A stretch of DNA of 21,541 bases, taken from contig QXVZ01019727.1 in NCBI GenBank assembly GCA_008931825.1, forward strand, positions 1-21,541, read 5' to 3'. A program made the position numbers and the translations under genes. Numbering within the stretch: the first letter of the stretch is position 1; every line of letters starts with the position of its first letter. Of the stretch, positions 1 through 11,800 are shown in pieces. The notes beneath the pieces were generated by a model that was not told where the DNA came from, ran no database searches, and saw only the letters and a program-made list of their open reading frames with translations. Origin of the DNA: Phallusia fumigata. Its lineage: Eukaryota; Chordata; Ascidiacea; Phlebobranchia; Ascidiidae.

Positions 1-3000
1 CAATCTCACCAAAAGTACAAAAGCGTAAGTACCCCCAATCTGGTAATGCAATCCAATAATCCTGTGCTAATACTGTGAGGTAGACCATTAGTTTTGATTA
101 CGTTGGAAAACTTGGTTACCAAAAAATATTCTTTTGTGATTTTATCAGGTATTGTTTTGTGATGTAGTGTGTGCTCATTATCGTTTTTTCTTTTAGATCA
201 ACCAAAATCTGGGCTTCTGCAAGCATCTGTGGTCGCTACATACGTCACATATTTAACCTACTCATCAATAGCTAGCGCTCCTCCAGAAATCAGTAAGTCT
301 TTAAACTTCAAATCTATCGAATGAGTTATGTCCAACCCTTCGTCCTCCACCCAAATACTGTCAATCATTAGAATTGGTTAAAGTTAAAGAAAACCACATT
401 GTTTTCAACCTCTTTGGTGTTTCATAAACAAAAGTATTGAATTAAATATTCTGTTGTTCAGCAGCTGTTGGCAAAATTTAATGTGCCATTAAAAATAAAC
501 AAAATACCATTCAATGTGATTAACAGTGTGTTGTTACAGGGCCATGTGTGCTGATTGTTTGGCTGTTTGAACATTAATTATTGGGTTACTAGACCCTTTG
601 TTCTAACATCTGTGACAATAAAAATCTGTCAGAAAAATGCTTTCTACTGGAACAATTTTAGCGTTAATTAGAATGTTTTGTTGATGTAATTAAAAACTTA
701 TTATCTATTGAAGGGTCTGTGTTGAACACAAGTGTCACCCCTGCCACACTGCAACCAACACCAGTATACTGTTTCCAGGGAGTACGCAATAGCACTTCCG
801 ACACTATTGCGCTGGTCACTGGCCTCGTCTTCATATTTATTGTTGTCATTTATGTCTCGTAAGTATTTCTGCTGTGTAATTTTATCTAACACTTAATCAT
901 ATTGATCAATAAGTCCTACTCTGAAACTCACCAATGAGTGAACACACTTTAACTAGCCAGGGAGGATTAATTCACAACCACCTAAATTCAATCTGTTGTT
1001 ACTGTTACACTTATAACAGGAGGCCATGTACTTTGCTTTGTTAAAGCCATTGTTTGCAACTTTTTGAAAGTAAAATGTGAGTGCAGTTTTGATGAAGGCC
1101 AGATATAGTTAAAAATGAAGAACTTGATATTATGTTTTAGCCTTTGTGGAATTGTGTATATTAAGTGCATGTGCCTGCAAAACATCAACCAAAATTACCA
1201 CTTTACTTGAAAATAAATCACTTTGTTGCATGTTAAACCCTAATGCACTGCAAAACCTACTATTTTTCTTTCATTTTTTGTAGATTAAGAACCACAACCT
1301 CTTCTGAGCAAGAGCGATTGACAATTCGNTTGTTACTGTTACACTTATAACCATGTACTTTGCTTTGTTAAAGCCATTGTTTGCAACCACTTTAAAAGTA
1401 AAATGTGAGTGCAGTTTTGATGAAGGGCAGATATAGTTAAAAATGAAGAACTTGATATTATGTTTTAGCCTTTGTGGAATTATGTATATTAAGTGCATGT
1501 GCCTGCAAAACATCAACCAAAATTACCACTTTACTTGAAAATGAATCACTTTGTTGCATGTTAAACCCTAATGCATTGCAAAACCTACTATTTTTCTTTC
1601 ATTTTTTGTAGGTTAAGAACCACAACCTCTTCTGAGCAAGAGCGACTGACAATTCGTGGTAACACAGATGTTGAAGAGGCCAGTGCATGCTGTTGTTGTA
1701 TTGGAAGCAGTGATGGTGGAGAAGGTATTTTGCTTGCAATTGTGGTGTTGTTTATGGTATGACTTTATTGAATGCAATGGTGAAGATATTAGTTTCCCTT
1801 GAATTGAAAAACAAACTGTTCCCTTTCAAACAACATATGAGACTGTCTTATGTCACAATGGGTACTTCTTTATGAAATAATCCCAAATTTTCCCAGATAA
1901 AATGCTTGATGCTTTGCCTGATGACGTATCTTGGATTGATTTATTTTGTTCATAACTTTTGGGTCGCAAAATAACTCCCCAAACATCTGATTTTTTATTT
2001 ACTATTGAACATGATTCTATTTTTGCACTGGGGCATGTACTAGTTGTTCAAATCAGTACAAATACAACGTTACAAATCATTGATCATTGCACTTTAATAA
2101 CATGATAGGCTATAGCCAAGTCATATGACATCACAGTGTGTAATCATCTGTCATAAACTTCCTTGTGATGCAGATGATATATATTAGACTTAGATCTAAC
2201 TATGGTTATAAAAACCACGAATTAATTTGTCATATTAAAGATTTGTAAATTAGGTGTTCAAGCCTATATTTTATAAACCTTGTTTTGAGGCCTCAGTATT
2301 TTGTTAGTTTAAATTGACCCCATAGCCCTAGTGGTTACCCAATTACACCAAAAAAAATACAAGTTTCTATGCTTTTTTGCACCTTATACAAAATATTTTT
2401 TTTCAGAAAAAATATTTTAAAGTAAGAATGAGATACTTTAAACAAAACTTTTGTAGGTGATTTGAGTCTTATAAAGTGCCTCTAGTTGTTTTTTGGCCTC
2501 AAAGCCCTAGTTGTTGCCTTTCTAGTTCCATTAAGTTCTCAAGTTATATAAAAGATGTCAGAGTATATTATATTTGGTAGACTGAAGATTGGGAAACTGT
2601 GATTTACTATACATCATTTTTTAAATGAGTTACATTGTATGTTGAATATCAATGTGGTGAAAGCCACTCTTTGTATGCTAGTAAATGCCTAAAAGCAAAA
2701 GTTAACCCTTTTCCATTAATGGACTCTTTGCAAGCAAAAAAATATTTTTATTCCTTTTTATAAATGATAGTTATTAATAACATTTATGTCCACTTTGTGT
2801 TTACAGCTGGGGAAACAGACCCGTTAGGTAACTGGCACTGGTGTACGGTTTTCAATCATGCATTTGTTTTTCTACATCACAAATTGCAATTGAGTGTTTA
2901 GCGCCTTCTCAGTGAAATAATTTTGGTGACAATAACCAGCTTGTCCAACATGGAATTTGTTTTGTCACATATTTTTGCTTTAGGATAGTTCGGTAGACAA

Positions 3001-3957
3001 AGAGTTGGAACAGATCAATTTTTATTTAGAGTTTTTGCCTGAACTGCATGACTTTTATGTCGCATAATTTTTGGTTTGTAAAGATTATTTTTATTTCAAT
3101 GCATGCTTCTTCTTCAACTAATCTTGATGCACGCCAAAGCTATGATAACACTTGCATACTGTTCTTTAACGATATTTGAAAATACCTTGGTCTATTTTAT
3201 CTGATTTTAATGCAGATTACCAAACATTTGCAAAGCATATTTTCTATTTCAAAGTTGGGTTCCAAGTGAGCTTCAACAACAGGAGCAATGCTTTTATTAA
3301 TTTTTTGGCAACATCTAAAATGCAATGTAAGGTATAACTTGTTTGACATCAAAGCATCTTCTGTTTTTCCCAAAGTTTCTGATGACAAGGGAGGCCAGGG
3401 TGTAATTGATGATGAAGAGGATGGTGTGACATACTCTTATTCGTTCTTTCATTTCATCTTCCTTTTGACAACACTCTACACAATGATGACCCTCACTAAC
3501 TGGTTCTCGTAAGTATTTTTTTTCACCAATAAAACGGAATGTATTCAGTGTTGCATTAAGATTTGTAAAATAAGGATTGACTTACCATCATAGAAAAAAC
3601 CTTAACATAGTCGAACACACTTGTTATATTTCCTATGGATGCAGTCCTAAGCTTGTGTACTAAATAGATTCACTTGAAGGTGATGTAGTTGAATCCTGTC
3701 AGAGAAGGAAGTATCTATCCAGCGAATAATTAGCATATTTTTTTGCCAAATGAGCACCTGACAGTGTCATTATATGTAAACTGACTTTTTCCTTGTTTTA
3801 AACATTCAGACCAGGTAACAATTGGGAACAATCATTTACCAACGGAAACACAGCAGCGATGTGGGTTAAAATTGCAACTTCTTGGGCTGCCATAGTTATC
3901 TATATTTGGACACTTCTTGCACCTGCCTGCTTTCCAGACAGGGAGTTCCCCAGCTAA
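1..3957 (+). CDS. SERINC: SERINC (serine incorporator, TDE1 family) membrane protein, C-terminal half
   Basis: Spliced gene whose 5' part lies before the window. Exons are 1-24, 197-292, 714-858, 1612-1724 (partial duplicate at 1284-1328), probable microexon 2807-2827, 3376-3508 and 3810-3957, with the TAA stop at 3955-3957. All junctions are GT/AG and the phases join without a break. They give 218 residues, or 225 with the microexon, matching the C-terminal half of a family of about 450 aa. Family-typical stretches include [10 protein letters not shown] near the start, [12 protein letters not shown] and MMTLTNWFS, and a terminal [14 protein letters not shown]. Four hydrophobic segments fit the last transmembrane helices, one each in exons 197-292, 714-858, 3376-3508 and 3810-3957. 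Between them is a hydrophilic loop containing a CCCC cysteine cluster. SERINC proteins are multipass membrane proteins linked to phospholipid handling and, in mammals, to antiviral restriction. Only the family assignment is supported here. The next gene (SERF) is convergent. Confidence 0.95.
996..1656. repeat. Near-identical duplicated block across N at 1329 (SERINC intron and exon start)
   Basis: Sequence 996-1328 restarts at 1330 and runs to 1656. The copies differ by small indels (for example 4-6 nt near 1020) and scattered substitutions. The block contains the intron end and the first 45 nt of the exon that is complete at 1612-1724. The duplicate exon piece (1284-1328) simply ends at the N. 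This is best explained by overlapping allelic contigs joined by a one-base gap marker. Confidence 0.9.
2315..2520. repeat. Relics of the dispersed C-rich repeat in a SERINC intron
   Basis: The segment TTGACCCCATAGCCCTAG at about 2316-2333, followed by TGGTTACCC, closely resembles the ends of the tandem units at 15178-15207 and 15305-15335. A weaker match (GGCCTCAAAGCCCTAGTTG) lies near 2495-2513. An AT-rich hairpin lies between them: 2390-2401 is complementary to 2407-2418 with a 5-nt loop. No coding is evident in this part of the intron. Confidence 0.5.
2807..2827 (+). CDS. SERINC: Probable 21-nt in-frame microexon of SERINC
   Basis: Inside the 1651-nt intron 1725-3375, a TTTACAG acceptor (2800-2806) is followed by 21 nt and then a GTAACT donor (2828). 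Twenty-one nt is a multiple of three, and the intron phase (1) is preserved. The segment would replace the junction GEV with GEAGETDPLV in the hydrophilic loop between membrane segments. The short acidic and polar sequence suits that loop. No transcript is available, so it could be constitutive, alternative or fortuitous. A consensus donor, an acceptor and a preserved phase over so short a distance make use likely. Confidence 0.6.
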   Translation: MGKQTR

Positions 3958-4990
3958 TGACTTCTGCCCTGGATTTGCTTTTTGTACATTGGCCAACTTA
4001 GCAACAAGCTTGCTTGGCGCCTGATCAACTCCTTTTATTGTTTTTTTTATTTGCATGTTACATTTTGTAGGAATTGGTTGAGACTGCTAAAATCTTTGTA
4101 AACATTGCTGTTTTAGCCATTTCAGCTTCCTAAATACCTGATAAAAGATGTGTACTGAAAGCATTGAATTTAGATGTGTTTTGTTAATCAACTTTGAAAG
4201 TGATTACATGCCTGTTGTTTTGCTAACTTTCTGCTGATGTCTAATTTATATGACGGACACCCAAATATTGCATGAGATACTGTCTACCTTATATAAAGTG
4301 TGTTAAATGACATATGTTACAAAAAAATTATATTGGGTGACAACAGTCATGGCTTAAAGTTAGCCCCATCTACAGATGGCTACACAATTGTTGTACAGCA
4401 TTAACAGCCTATGTGTACTTAACTGCAAATTACCATGCCTATTTCAAGACTAACTGTCCATCAGTAAAAAGACTAGCAAATGTTAAAATTTAAACCCCAC
4501 AAAAGTGGATGTGTTTATGGCTGGTGTGTACTATTCCATATACTGCCGTAGTAAGCCTGTTTGCAGTATTATGTTTAAGGCTCGCGTATATGTGTTGGTT
4601 GGCCAGTAGATTGACTAAAGCCACAGTTGTTTGGAAAACTTTGATGTTGTATGTAATGCTTAATTTTCTATTGCTTTGCAGTTCAATGGTTTTCTTAAAT
4701 TTGTATCAATTCCTTGTGCCCCTTATCTTACATTATCACATTTACCTTGAAAACCAACTTTTTCACAAATGGTATAAATTGGTGGTGTTCATTTTGTCAG
4801 CAATTTTCAATAAACTGATATGTGAATCTGGCATATACACCTCAACAATCTATTTTTTTCATACAAAAACAGTAAAATCAGCATGTTGAAAAGCTTTTAT
4901 TACAATGTATTGTAGTAAGTATCAGTTTAGTTGGTAGCAGATGCCCTGTTTCCGTTTTGGCTCATTAAAAATCCACAATAAAAGTAAATA
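3958..4990 (+). other. SERINC 3' untranslated region and convergent intergenic space
   Basis: AT-rich sequence after the SERINC stop with no conserved coding. AATAAA-type polyadenylation signals on + lie at 4809-4814 and 4977-4982, and another candidate lies near 5008. On the minus strand a TTTATT (AATAAA) at 4896-4901 is a candidate for the opposing SERF transcript. The 3' ends of the two convergent genes may therefore overlap. Exact cleavage sites cannot be told from sequence. Confidence 0.5.
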
Positions 4991-5262
4991 TCATATAGCC
5001 TGATTAAGAATAAATACAAAGAAGTATCTGGAAAATTGTAACAATGTACATTTTTGTAAGCATAACACCCCCACATTTAACAGAACTGAGTAAAAATGGT
5101 CACAGAATGCAGCAGCTCCAGAAGATATATATAAGATTAAAAATGTGATGATTTTTTTCCAGTCAGCATCATTAAAAACACCCCCACCTTTACAATATTT
5201 GATAATGGGTTGTGGGCGCTAAGTTATACACTAGTGTCTTTCCGCCCTACAAGAGGCATTTG

Positions 5263-6576
5263 TTACTTTGATGATGACCCTCCACCTTCGGATTTTGCCT
5301 TTTCCTTTTTAAGCTGCTTTTGCCTCATTATTTCAGCATCTCTGTTGGTGTAACATTGTGTTTGAGGTTACACAGTGACAATTAGTGCACTGAAATTAAA
5401 TATTTTTACCGGGCCATTCTCTGTTCTTTGGTAAGTCCATCTTCTTTCTTTCCTTTCTGGTTGCCTTGTTTCTTTTGATTTTTGGCACGTGCTAATTCCC
5501 TTTGATTTCCACCTGCAATTTTAAACACCTATTTTGAGTTCAGGTGTTTGGGCTAAAACAAACGTAAACTAAAATGGAAATCAGATATGGTTGTTTCTAC
5601 CAATAGTTTGCAGTAAGTACCAGCAAACTAAAATGGAAATCAGATATGGTTGTTTCTACCAATTAAGACTAAGCATGTTATGAATGATTGTAGTTTCATA
5701 ATTGTCTGAGGCTTGACAGTGTGGCAGTAACAAACAAGGCATCACCACATTGTGTGTAGGTGTTTGCACACTGGCACCCAAAAATTATGGAAAAACTACC
5801 GTTTAACCAACAACCTGAATTTGTCTTACTAAATAAAAATGAATCAAAGTGAATGTAACCAACTACAGCAGCCACTACCTGAAAGATTCGTGTGGATCTC
5901 CTNGAAATTAAATATTTTTACCGGGCCATTCTCTGTTCTTTGGTAAGTCCATCTTCTTTCTTTCCTTTCTGGTTGCCTTGTTTCTTTTGATTTTTGGCAC
6001 GTGCTAACTCCCTTTGATTTCCACCTGCAATTTTAAACACCTATTTTGAGTTCAGGTGTTTGGGCTAAAACAAACGTAAACTAAAATGGAAATCAGATAT
6101 GGTTGTTTCTACCAATAGTTTGCAGTAAGTACCAGCAAACTAAAATGGAAATCAGATATGGTTGTTTCTACCAATTAAGACTAAGCATGTTATGAATGAT
6201 TGTAGTTTCATAATTGTCTGAGGCTTGACAGTGTGGCAGTAACAAACAAGGCATCACCACATTGTGTGTAGGTGTTTGCACACTGGCACCCAAAAATTAT
6301 GGAAAAACTACCGTTTAACCAACAACCTGAATTTGTCTTACTAAATAAAAATGAATCAAAGTGAATGTAACCAACTACAGCAGCCACTACCTGAAAGATT
6401 CGTGTGGATCTCCTGGCGTTACTGTCATAGATATGAAAAGCCTTAGAAATTAAAACAAATAACATGCTGTGCAATAAAACGGCGATAAAAATCAGCTAGC
6501 CGAAAAACAAACGGTTTTAAGCGAGGTAAAAACAACATTTTTTGTTCAAATAAAATCTTTGAGACTTACGTGTCAT
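5263..6576 (-). CDS. SERF: SERF (small EDRK-rich factor, 4F5 family) protein
   Basis: Three coding exons on the minus strand. Exon 1 is 6570-6576 (ATGACAC before GTAAGT). Exon 2 is 5922-6024, also present as near-identical copy 5410-5512 across the N at 5903. Exon 3 is 5263-5341, ending in TAA. Lengths 7+103+79 nt give 62 codons plus stop, close to the roughly 59 aa of vertebrate SERF2. The protein begins MTRGNQRELARAKNQKKQ, the diagnostic 4F5 start, followed by GKKEDGLTKEQRMARDAEIM and a Lys-rich tail ending GGGSSSK. SERF proteins are small, highly charged and disordered; family members modulate amyloid aggregation and bind nucleic acid. The start was chosen because only this frame gives the family N-terminus; an out-of-frame ATG lies 10 nt upstream. 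The gene is divergent from SBNO and convergent with SERINC. Exon 2 occurs three times in the window because of assembly re-starts. Confidence 0.93.
5566..5663. repeat. Direct repeat, two perfect 39-nt units with 59-nt spacing in the SERF intron
   Basis: Units 5566-5604 and 5625-5663 are identical (beginning AAACTAAAATGG). The same pair recurs in the redundant copy at 6078-6116 and 6137-6175. In the third copy (near 7334-7431) the two units have separate small differences, so repeat homogeneity differs between haplotypes. No function is evident. Confidence 0.85.
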
Positions 6577-7077
6577 CTTTTGTCATGTACAAAATCGTAT
6601 AAACGTGAGGATGAGAAAATACAACCGACAACGTTCCCAAAAGATGACTGTTTGCGGTCTACAGCTGTTACAGTACAGCTTGATAAACCAATATTACGCT
6701 CAACACTCTTTACAGCAAGTTTTTGTTGCACCTAAGACAGCCTTTTCAATAAAACACAGAATTAACTCCAGCAATAACAAAAAAGCTGTCACCCGCTTGA
6801 CGACAAACCTGCAAAACTGACAAGTCTGGAAAAGTACCGCACGAATAAGTGTGAGAATCACTCACGTGACCTTGTTGTTCTTCTCTTCGCTTTCAGGCCT
6901 TTATGACATCACTTGATATACGCCAGCTAAATTTTTTCCCTCGCCATTTAGTAAACGTGGTCGCGAAGGAGAGGTCGTTGTAGAGTCGCGTTTGTGTGTT
7001 CGCACTGTTTACGTTTGCCTGGAAATCGCCACTGTGACGCAATCTGTGGTAACGTGTAGCCTCTCTGCTTAGGCATN

Positions 7078-7830
7078 TAAGCTGCTTTTGCCTCATTATT
7101 TCAGCATCTCTGTTGGTGTAACATTGTGTTTGAGGTTACACAGTGACAATTAGTGCACTGAAATTAAATATTTTTACCGGGCCATTCTCTGTTCTTTGGT
7201 AAGTCCATCTTCTTTCTTTCCTTTCTGGTTGCCTTGTTTCTTTTGATTTTTGGCACGTGCTAATTCCCTTTGATTTCCACCTGCAATTTTAAACACCTAT
7301 TTTGAGTTCAGGTGTTTGGGCTAAAACAAACGTAAACTAAAATGAAATCAGATATGGTTGTTTCCACCAATAGTTTGCAGTAAGTACCAGCAAACTAAAA
7401 TGGCATCAGATATGGTTGTTTCTACCAATTAAGGCTAAGCATGTTATGAATGATTGTAGTTTTATGATTGTCTGAGGCTTGACAGTGTGGCAGTAACAAA
7501 CAAGGCAACACCACATTGTGTGTATGTGTTTGCACACTGGCACCCAAAAATTATGGAAAAACTACTGTTTAACCAACAACCTGAATTTGTCTTACTAAAT
7601 AAAAATGAATCAAAGTGAATGTAACCAACTACAGCAGCCACTACCTGAAAGATTCGTGTGGATCTCCTGGCGTTACTGTCATAGATATGAAAAGCCTTAG
7701 AAATTAAAACAAATAACATGCTGTGCAATAAAACGGCGATAAAAATCAGCTAGCCGAAAAACAAACGGTTTTAAGCGAGGTAAAAACAACATTTTTTGTT
7801 CAAATAAAATCTTTGAGACTTACGTGTCAT
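7078..7830 (-). other. SERF: Redundant copy of SERF exons 1-3 (exon 3 truncated at an N)
   Basis: Exon 1 (7824-7830), exon 2 (7178-7280) and the first 32 nt of exon 3 (7078-7109) repeat the SERF gene with the same splice sites. Exon 3 is cut by the N at 7077, so no stop codon is present. The flanking promoter-side sequence up to 8330 is duplicated too. Small indels and substitutions separate it from 5310-7076, mostly in the intron. I interpret this as the alternative haplotype or an unmerged contig, not as a second gene. Confidence 0.75.
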
Positions 7831-8729
7831 CTTTTGTCATGTACAAAATCGTATAAACGTGAGGATGAGAAAATACAACCGACAACGTTCCCAAAAGATG
7901 ACTGTTTGCGGTCTACAGCTGTTACAGTACAGCTTGATAAACCAATATTACGCTCAACACTCTTTACAGCAAGTTTTTGTTGCACCTAAGACAGCCTTTT
8001 CAATAAAACACAGAATTAACTCCAGCAATAACAAAAAAGCTGTCACCCGCTTGACGACAAACCTGCAAAACTGACAAGTCTGGAAAAGTACCGCACGAAT
8101 AAGTGTGAGAATCACTCACGTGACCTTGTTGTTCTTCTCTTCGCTTTCAGGCCTTTATGACATCACTTGATATACGCCAGCTAAATTTTTTCCCTCGCCA
8201 TTTAGTGAACGTGGTCGCGAAGGAGAGGTCGTTGTAGAGTCGCGTTTGTGTGTTCGCACTGTTTACGTTTGCCTGGAAGTCGCCACTGTGACGCAATCTG
8301 TGGTAACGTGTAGCCTCTCTGCTTAGGCATTTCGCTGATATAGAAAGTGATTGTTCCAGGCTATCGTTTGTGAATTTGTTGACACGTTAAAACGAAACTT
8401 CGCGAGTCGCAGCATCGCTGTCAGTGTTACCAGACAGACGCGCCTCTGTTTACAACACGTTGTCCTAACCACGTGCTCAAAGGCCAGTCGGAGGGTCAGT
8501 TTGAGTGTGCCGCTTGAGGGCAGTTTGTTTAACGATCGTACGCAATGCTTGGTCAGGATCTAAATACGTTTCTTTACCGTGGACCGATTTGCATAAACGA
8601 TGTATAAATGAAACTTAGATTTGGTAAATTAAAAAATTCACAGAAAACAATTTCCTGATGTTTTTTGCCTTTTAACGTTAAATGACCATTTTTGCAAGGG
8701 GTGGGTGCCCTTATTTGCTATTACCTTAA

Positions 8730-8807
8730 TTCACTGGTTTGTGTCATACAGATTGGCTATAATACCTTGTAAACAGGCAGATTATTTACATTATTACATC
8801 TTTGAAC
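8730..8807 (+). promoter_or_regulatory. SBNO 5' leader with possible splice or trans-splice acceptor
   Basis: A T-rich stretch ending in ATACAG at 8751 lies 56 nt before the SBNO ATG, and a second AAACAG ends near 8777. Either could be the acceptor of a 5'UTR intron. If the organism is a tunicate, either could also be a spliced-leader trans-splicing site, which is common in Ciona. No matching upstream donor was identified. This is a positional inference only. Confidence 0.25.
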
Positions 8808-11800
8808 ATGGAAGAATCAAGTGATGGATTGGATTTGCTTTCTGCGGCTCTTAATCAGAGTGGATTAATGAATTTTGATCTTGGCACGCCTGTTGATGAC
8901 ACAAATGTAGATAGTAAAGAAGATAAAGACCCATTACTTGGTGCCTTGGGGTTTACACCCTTCAGTACCACAAACAATGTAAGATGCAAGTTGAGTGCTT
9001 GTAATGGTTGTAACATTTATACTTATGGAAACATAATTTTTTTTCTTGCAGACTCATCAGAATATTACCCCAGTTGTGTCTGTTACCAGCATTGCAGACA
9101 GAAAACCACAACAAACAACTGTGGTTAAAAAAATTCCATTTAACACTATTGTCAAGCCACCTCCTGGTGTAAAAATCATCAAGATTCCAGCACTAAAAGC
9201 CGGTTTGTTGACTGTCATTGTAACCATTTGTTGTACACACTATGTGACAGCACTGAAAATAACTTTTAATCAAGCAACTGTGTTTTATAGTCTGGTTTTT
9301 AGTGATTAGATGTCACAGCTGTTATTGTAGCACATTTCTCGTGTCAGCAAATGATTTTATTACAAATGGTTTGAAAGGGGTTACGTTGATAATTATTCCT
9401 TTCACTTGTTGGAAATTCGCAATTATCCTATAGGTTAAATAAAATCTTTTTCTAGCTTTGATTGAGTTGCATTGTTTTTTGCAGTAACTTGAGTCAAATG
9501 TGCTTGTTAATCTTTTCTTGGGACCACTTTCTGACTCAAGTCACTAAATCACTGTTTCATGGTTGTTGAGTTAATGTATTTCCTTACAGGTTCCATTATC
9601 AAAATCAACAAGCTTGGAGGGACAAACATAGTAAAACCAGTCGCAGGCAATCTAAAGCCAACTGTCACCACTTCTAACCCAATCACCATTCCTGAAACAT
9701 CTGTCAAATTGGTGACTCAAACACCATCAAATGGAATTAAAAACAACAATATTACCATAACAGCAAACAGCATACCACAGGTTCAGAAGTTTGTAGCCAG
9801 TGGAAAACCTATCACTGTTCCAATATCGGTCGGTTCTGCGAAAAATCCAGTATTAACTGTGGCAAGTGCTGTTGCAACCAGTGCTCAACTGGTGTCTAGA
9901 TATGAGAACTTGCCTTTGTGCAACACAGCCTTAAAGAAATCACAAAGTGTTCCATTGTTTTCTGTTAAGCCCAATGTTGCTGCTTCAAATGGTTTGCACT
10001 CAAATGCTGTCAAAAACAATGCCTCTAAATCTGGTGGTCTGAATCTTGGAAGTCTATTTGTTGAAACAGTAGAAAAGTCTGTGGACTCTGACTTTGATAC
10101 ACCACCTGGGTCCCCATTTGCAATGGTGGTCCCAGAAAAACCACTGGCCGAGAAAAAGGTTATGATATCGAGCAATACATTCTATCATGCATCACCACTG
10201 TCTTCACTCAAGTTCAAAACTGTGAATAATGGAGCTAACTCACCTTTACATGTATGTGGATGTCATTTTTATTTTAATTGTATATCGATTTGTATAACAT
10301 GCTTTGTTTACTAGAGCCCTGGTGCAAGACTGATCACAAAAGCTCGACCAGGTAAAAAATGTGTGTTTTACCAGACTTAATTGACATTTGTGCAAAACTA
10401 TGTTTCATTGTGTTCGTTGAATTGCTTCAATTTTTGTTGACAAATATCACTGACAAAATATCACTTCTACTTTTTGTAAAATGCTTTGTTCTTAATAGAA
10501 AAAGTTCACTACATTGGAAGAGAAACTTTTCTACGATCGTTTTCTGTGCCAACAGTAAGTACAAATTCTTTTCTATTTTTACTAGTAAAGCCCTATCTAT
10601 GGCTTCCAAGTCCTACCTTCTTTNGGACTCTGACTTTGATACACCACCTGGGTCCCCATTTGCAATGGTGGTCCCAGAAAAACCACTTGCCGAGAAAAAG
10701 GTTATGATATCGAGCAATACATTCTATCATGCATCACCACTGTCTTCACTCAAGTTCAAAACTGTGAATAATGGAGCTAACTCACCTTTACATGTATGTG
10801 GATTTAATTTTTATTTTGATTGTCTTGTATATCAATTTGTATAACATGCTTTGTTTACTAGAGCCCTGGTGCAAGACTAATCACAAAAGCTCGACCAGGT
10901 AAAAAATGTGTGTTTTACCAGACTTAATTGATATTTGTGCAAAACTGTCTTTATTGTGTTTGTTCAATTTCTTCAAATTTTGTTGACAAATATCACTTTT
11001 ACTCATATTGGTCAGAGCGTTTTTTGTAAAATTCTTTGTTCTTAATAGAAAAAGTTCACTACATTGGAAGAGAAACTTTTCTACGATCGTTTTCTGTGCC
11101 AACAGTAAGTACAAATTATTTTCTATTTTTACTAGTAAAGCCCTATCTATGGCAGTCCTACCTTCTTTGGGCAAAGTTAAGGTATCAATGATAGTCCAAA
11201 ACTTTAAGTAAACATAGTTTATTTTTTTAGAGTAAGGTTTCATTTTATTGCATGTGATTTTGCAGATGACAAAGAAAGAAGGTGAAGACTTGGTTGAAGA
11301 AGAGGAGAGGGAAGAAGAATCCGGGATGAAGCACACGCAAACATATGCAGAGTACATGCCAAGCAAATGTAAGTTTTATGACCAGAAAATGTACTCACTG
11401 TTCATAGAAAGTAATAAGCTTGTTCACATTAACCCAATTTGAAGTGGTAAAAACCAAACAATCTACATGACATGTTTTTTGTGCATAGGTAGCAACTATG
11501 CAACCAAGAAGTATGTGTTGCTCTATATTGAGGAAATACAATTTAATTCATTCCTTGGATGTTTTTTAGTTTTTTAATTAAACAATTTTACAGGCTATTT
11601 GCAAATGCATCTTTTAAAAATATGTCCATCATATTTATTCTTTAATTTTCATGAGGTTAATTCGATTGTCCTTCTTTTTTTCTTTTGCAAAAATAGTGCA
11701 AATTTGTGCATGGAAACAAGTTTAATGTGGTAGATTATGTGGAAAATTGGCAATAAAGTTGAGCCAGAAGTGTTATCCACAATGGAAGTGTTACATCAGC

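Larger units (their letters stand above)
5310..8330. repeat. Three overlapping copies of the SERF locus across Ns at 5903 and 7077
   Basis: Block 5392-5902 repeats as 5904-6414 (same length; I noticed only one T/C difference, at 5496/6008). The sequence 5310-7076 as a whole repeats as 7078-8330 with more differences, including indels inside the intron. The pattern of each N followed by a jump backwards fits three overlapping contigs. The first two look like the same haplotype and the third like the other. Confidence 0.9.
6577..8807. promoter_or_regulatory. Divergent SERF/SBNO promoter interval (partly duplicated)
   Basis: Between the SERF start codon and the SBNO start codon there is no conserved coding. 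After discounting the duplicated block, the true interval is about 980 nt (7831-8807). CpG density is visibly higher at about 8160-8560 than elsewhere. Palindromic E-boxes CACGTG occur at 6863-6868 and its duplicate 8117-8122, and again at 8470-8475. The first two sit in TCACGTGAC, a USF/TFE-type context. A CCAAT is present at 6688-6692. Short open frames on + (6605-6820, its copy 7859-8074, and 8351-8563) show no family resemblance. Assignment as a shared bidirectional promoter is inferred from gene orientation and composition. Confidence 0.45.

Noticed and set aside
4509-4889. 126-codon open frame on + with a very hydrophobic translation, resembling a membrane protein
   Set aside because: It lies in the SERINC 3' region, in T-rich sequence that automatically gives Leu/Phe/Val codons. 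It has no recognisable family motif.
6208-6474. 88-codon minus-strand open frame repeated at 7462-7728
   Set aside because: It lies inside the SERF intron, and the recurrence comes from the duplicated assembly block, not from conservation. No family resemblance.
6605-6820. 71-codon + frame (copy at 7859-8074) upstream of SERF
   Set aside because: Identity between copies reflects haplotype duplication. It lies in the SERF 5' leader or promoter and shows no recognisable protein features.
5263-7830. A tandem array of two or three SERF genes
   Set aside because: Each copy boundary falls exactly on an N, and partial exons end at the Ns. The promoter-side sequence is duplicated with them. Contig overlap is simpler.
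8351-8563. 70-codon + frame just upstream of SBNO
   Set aside because: It sits in the CpG-rich promoter region, has no splice connection that I can support to SBNO exon 1, and no family resemblance.
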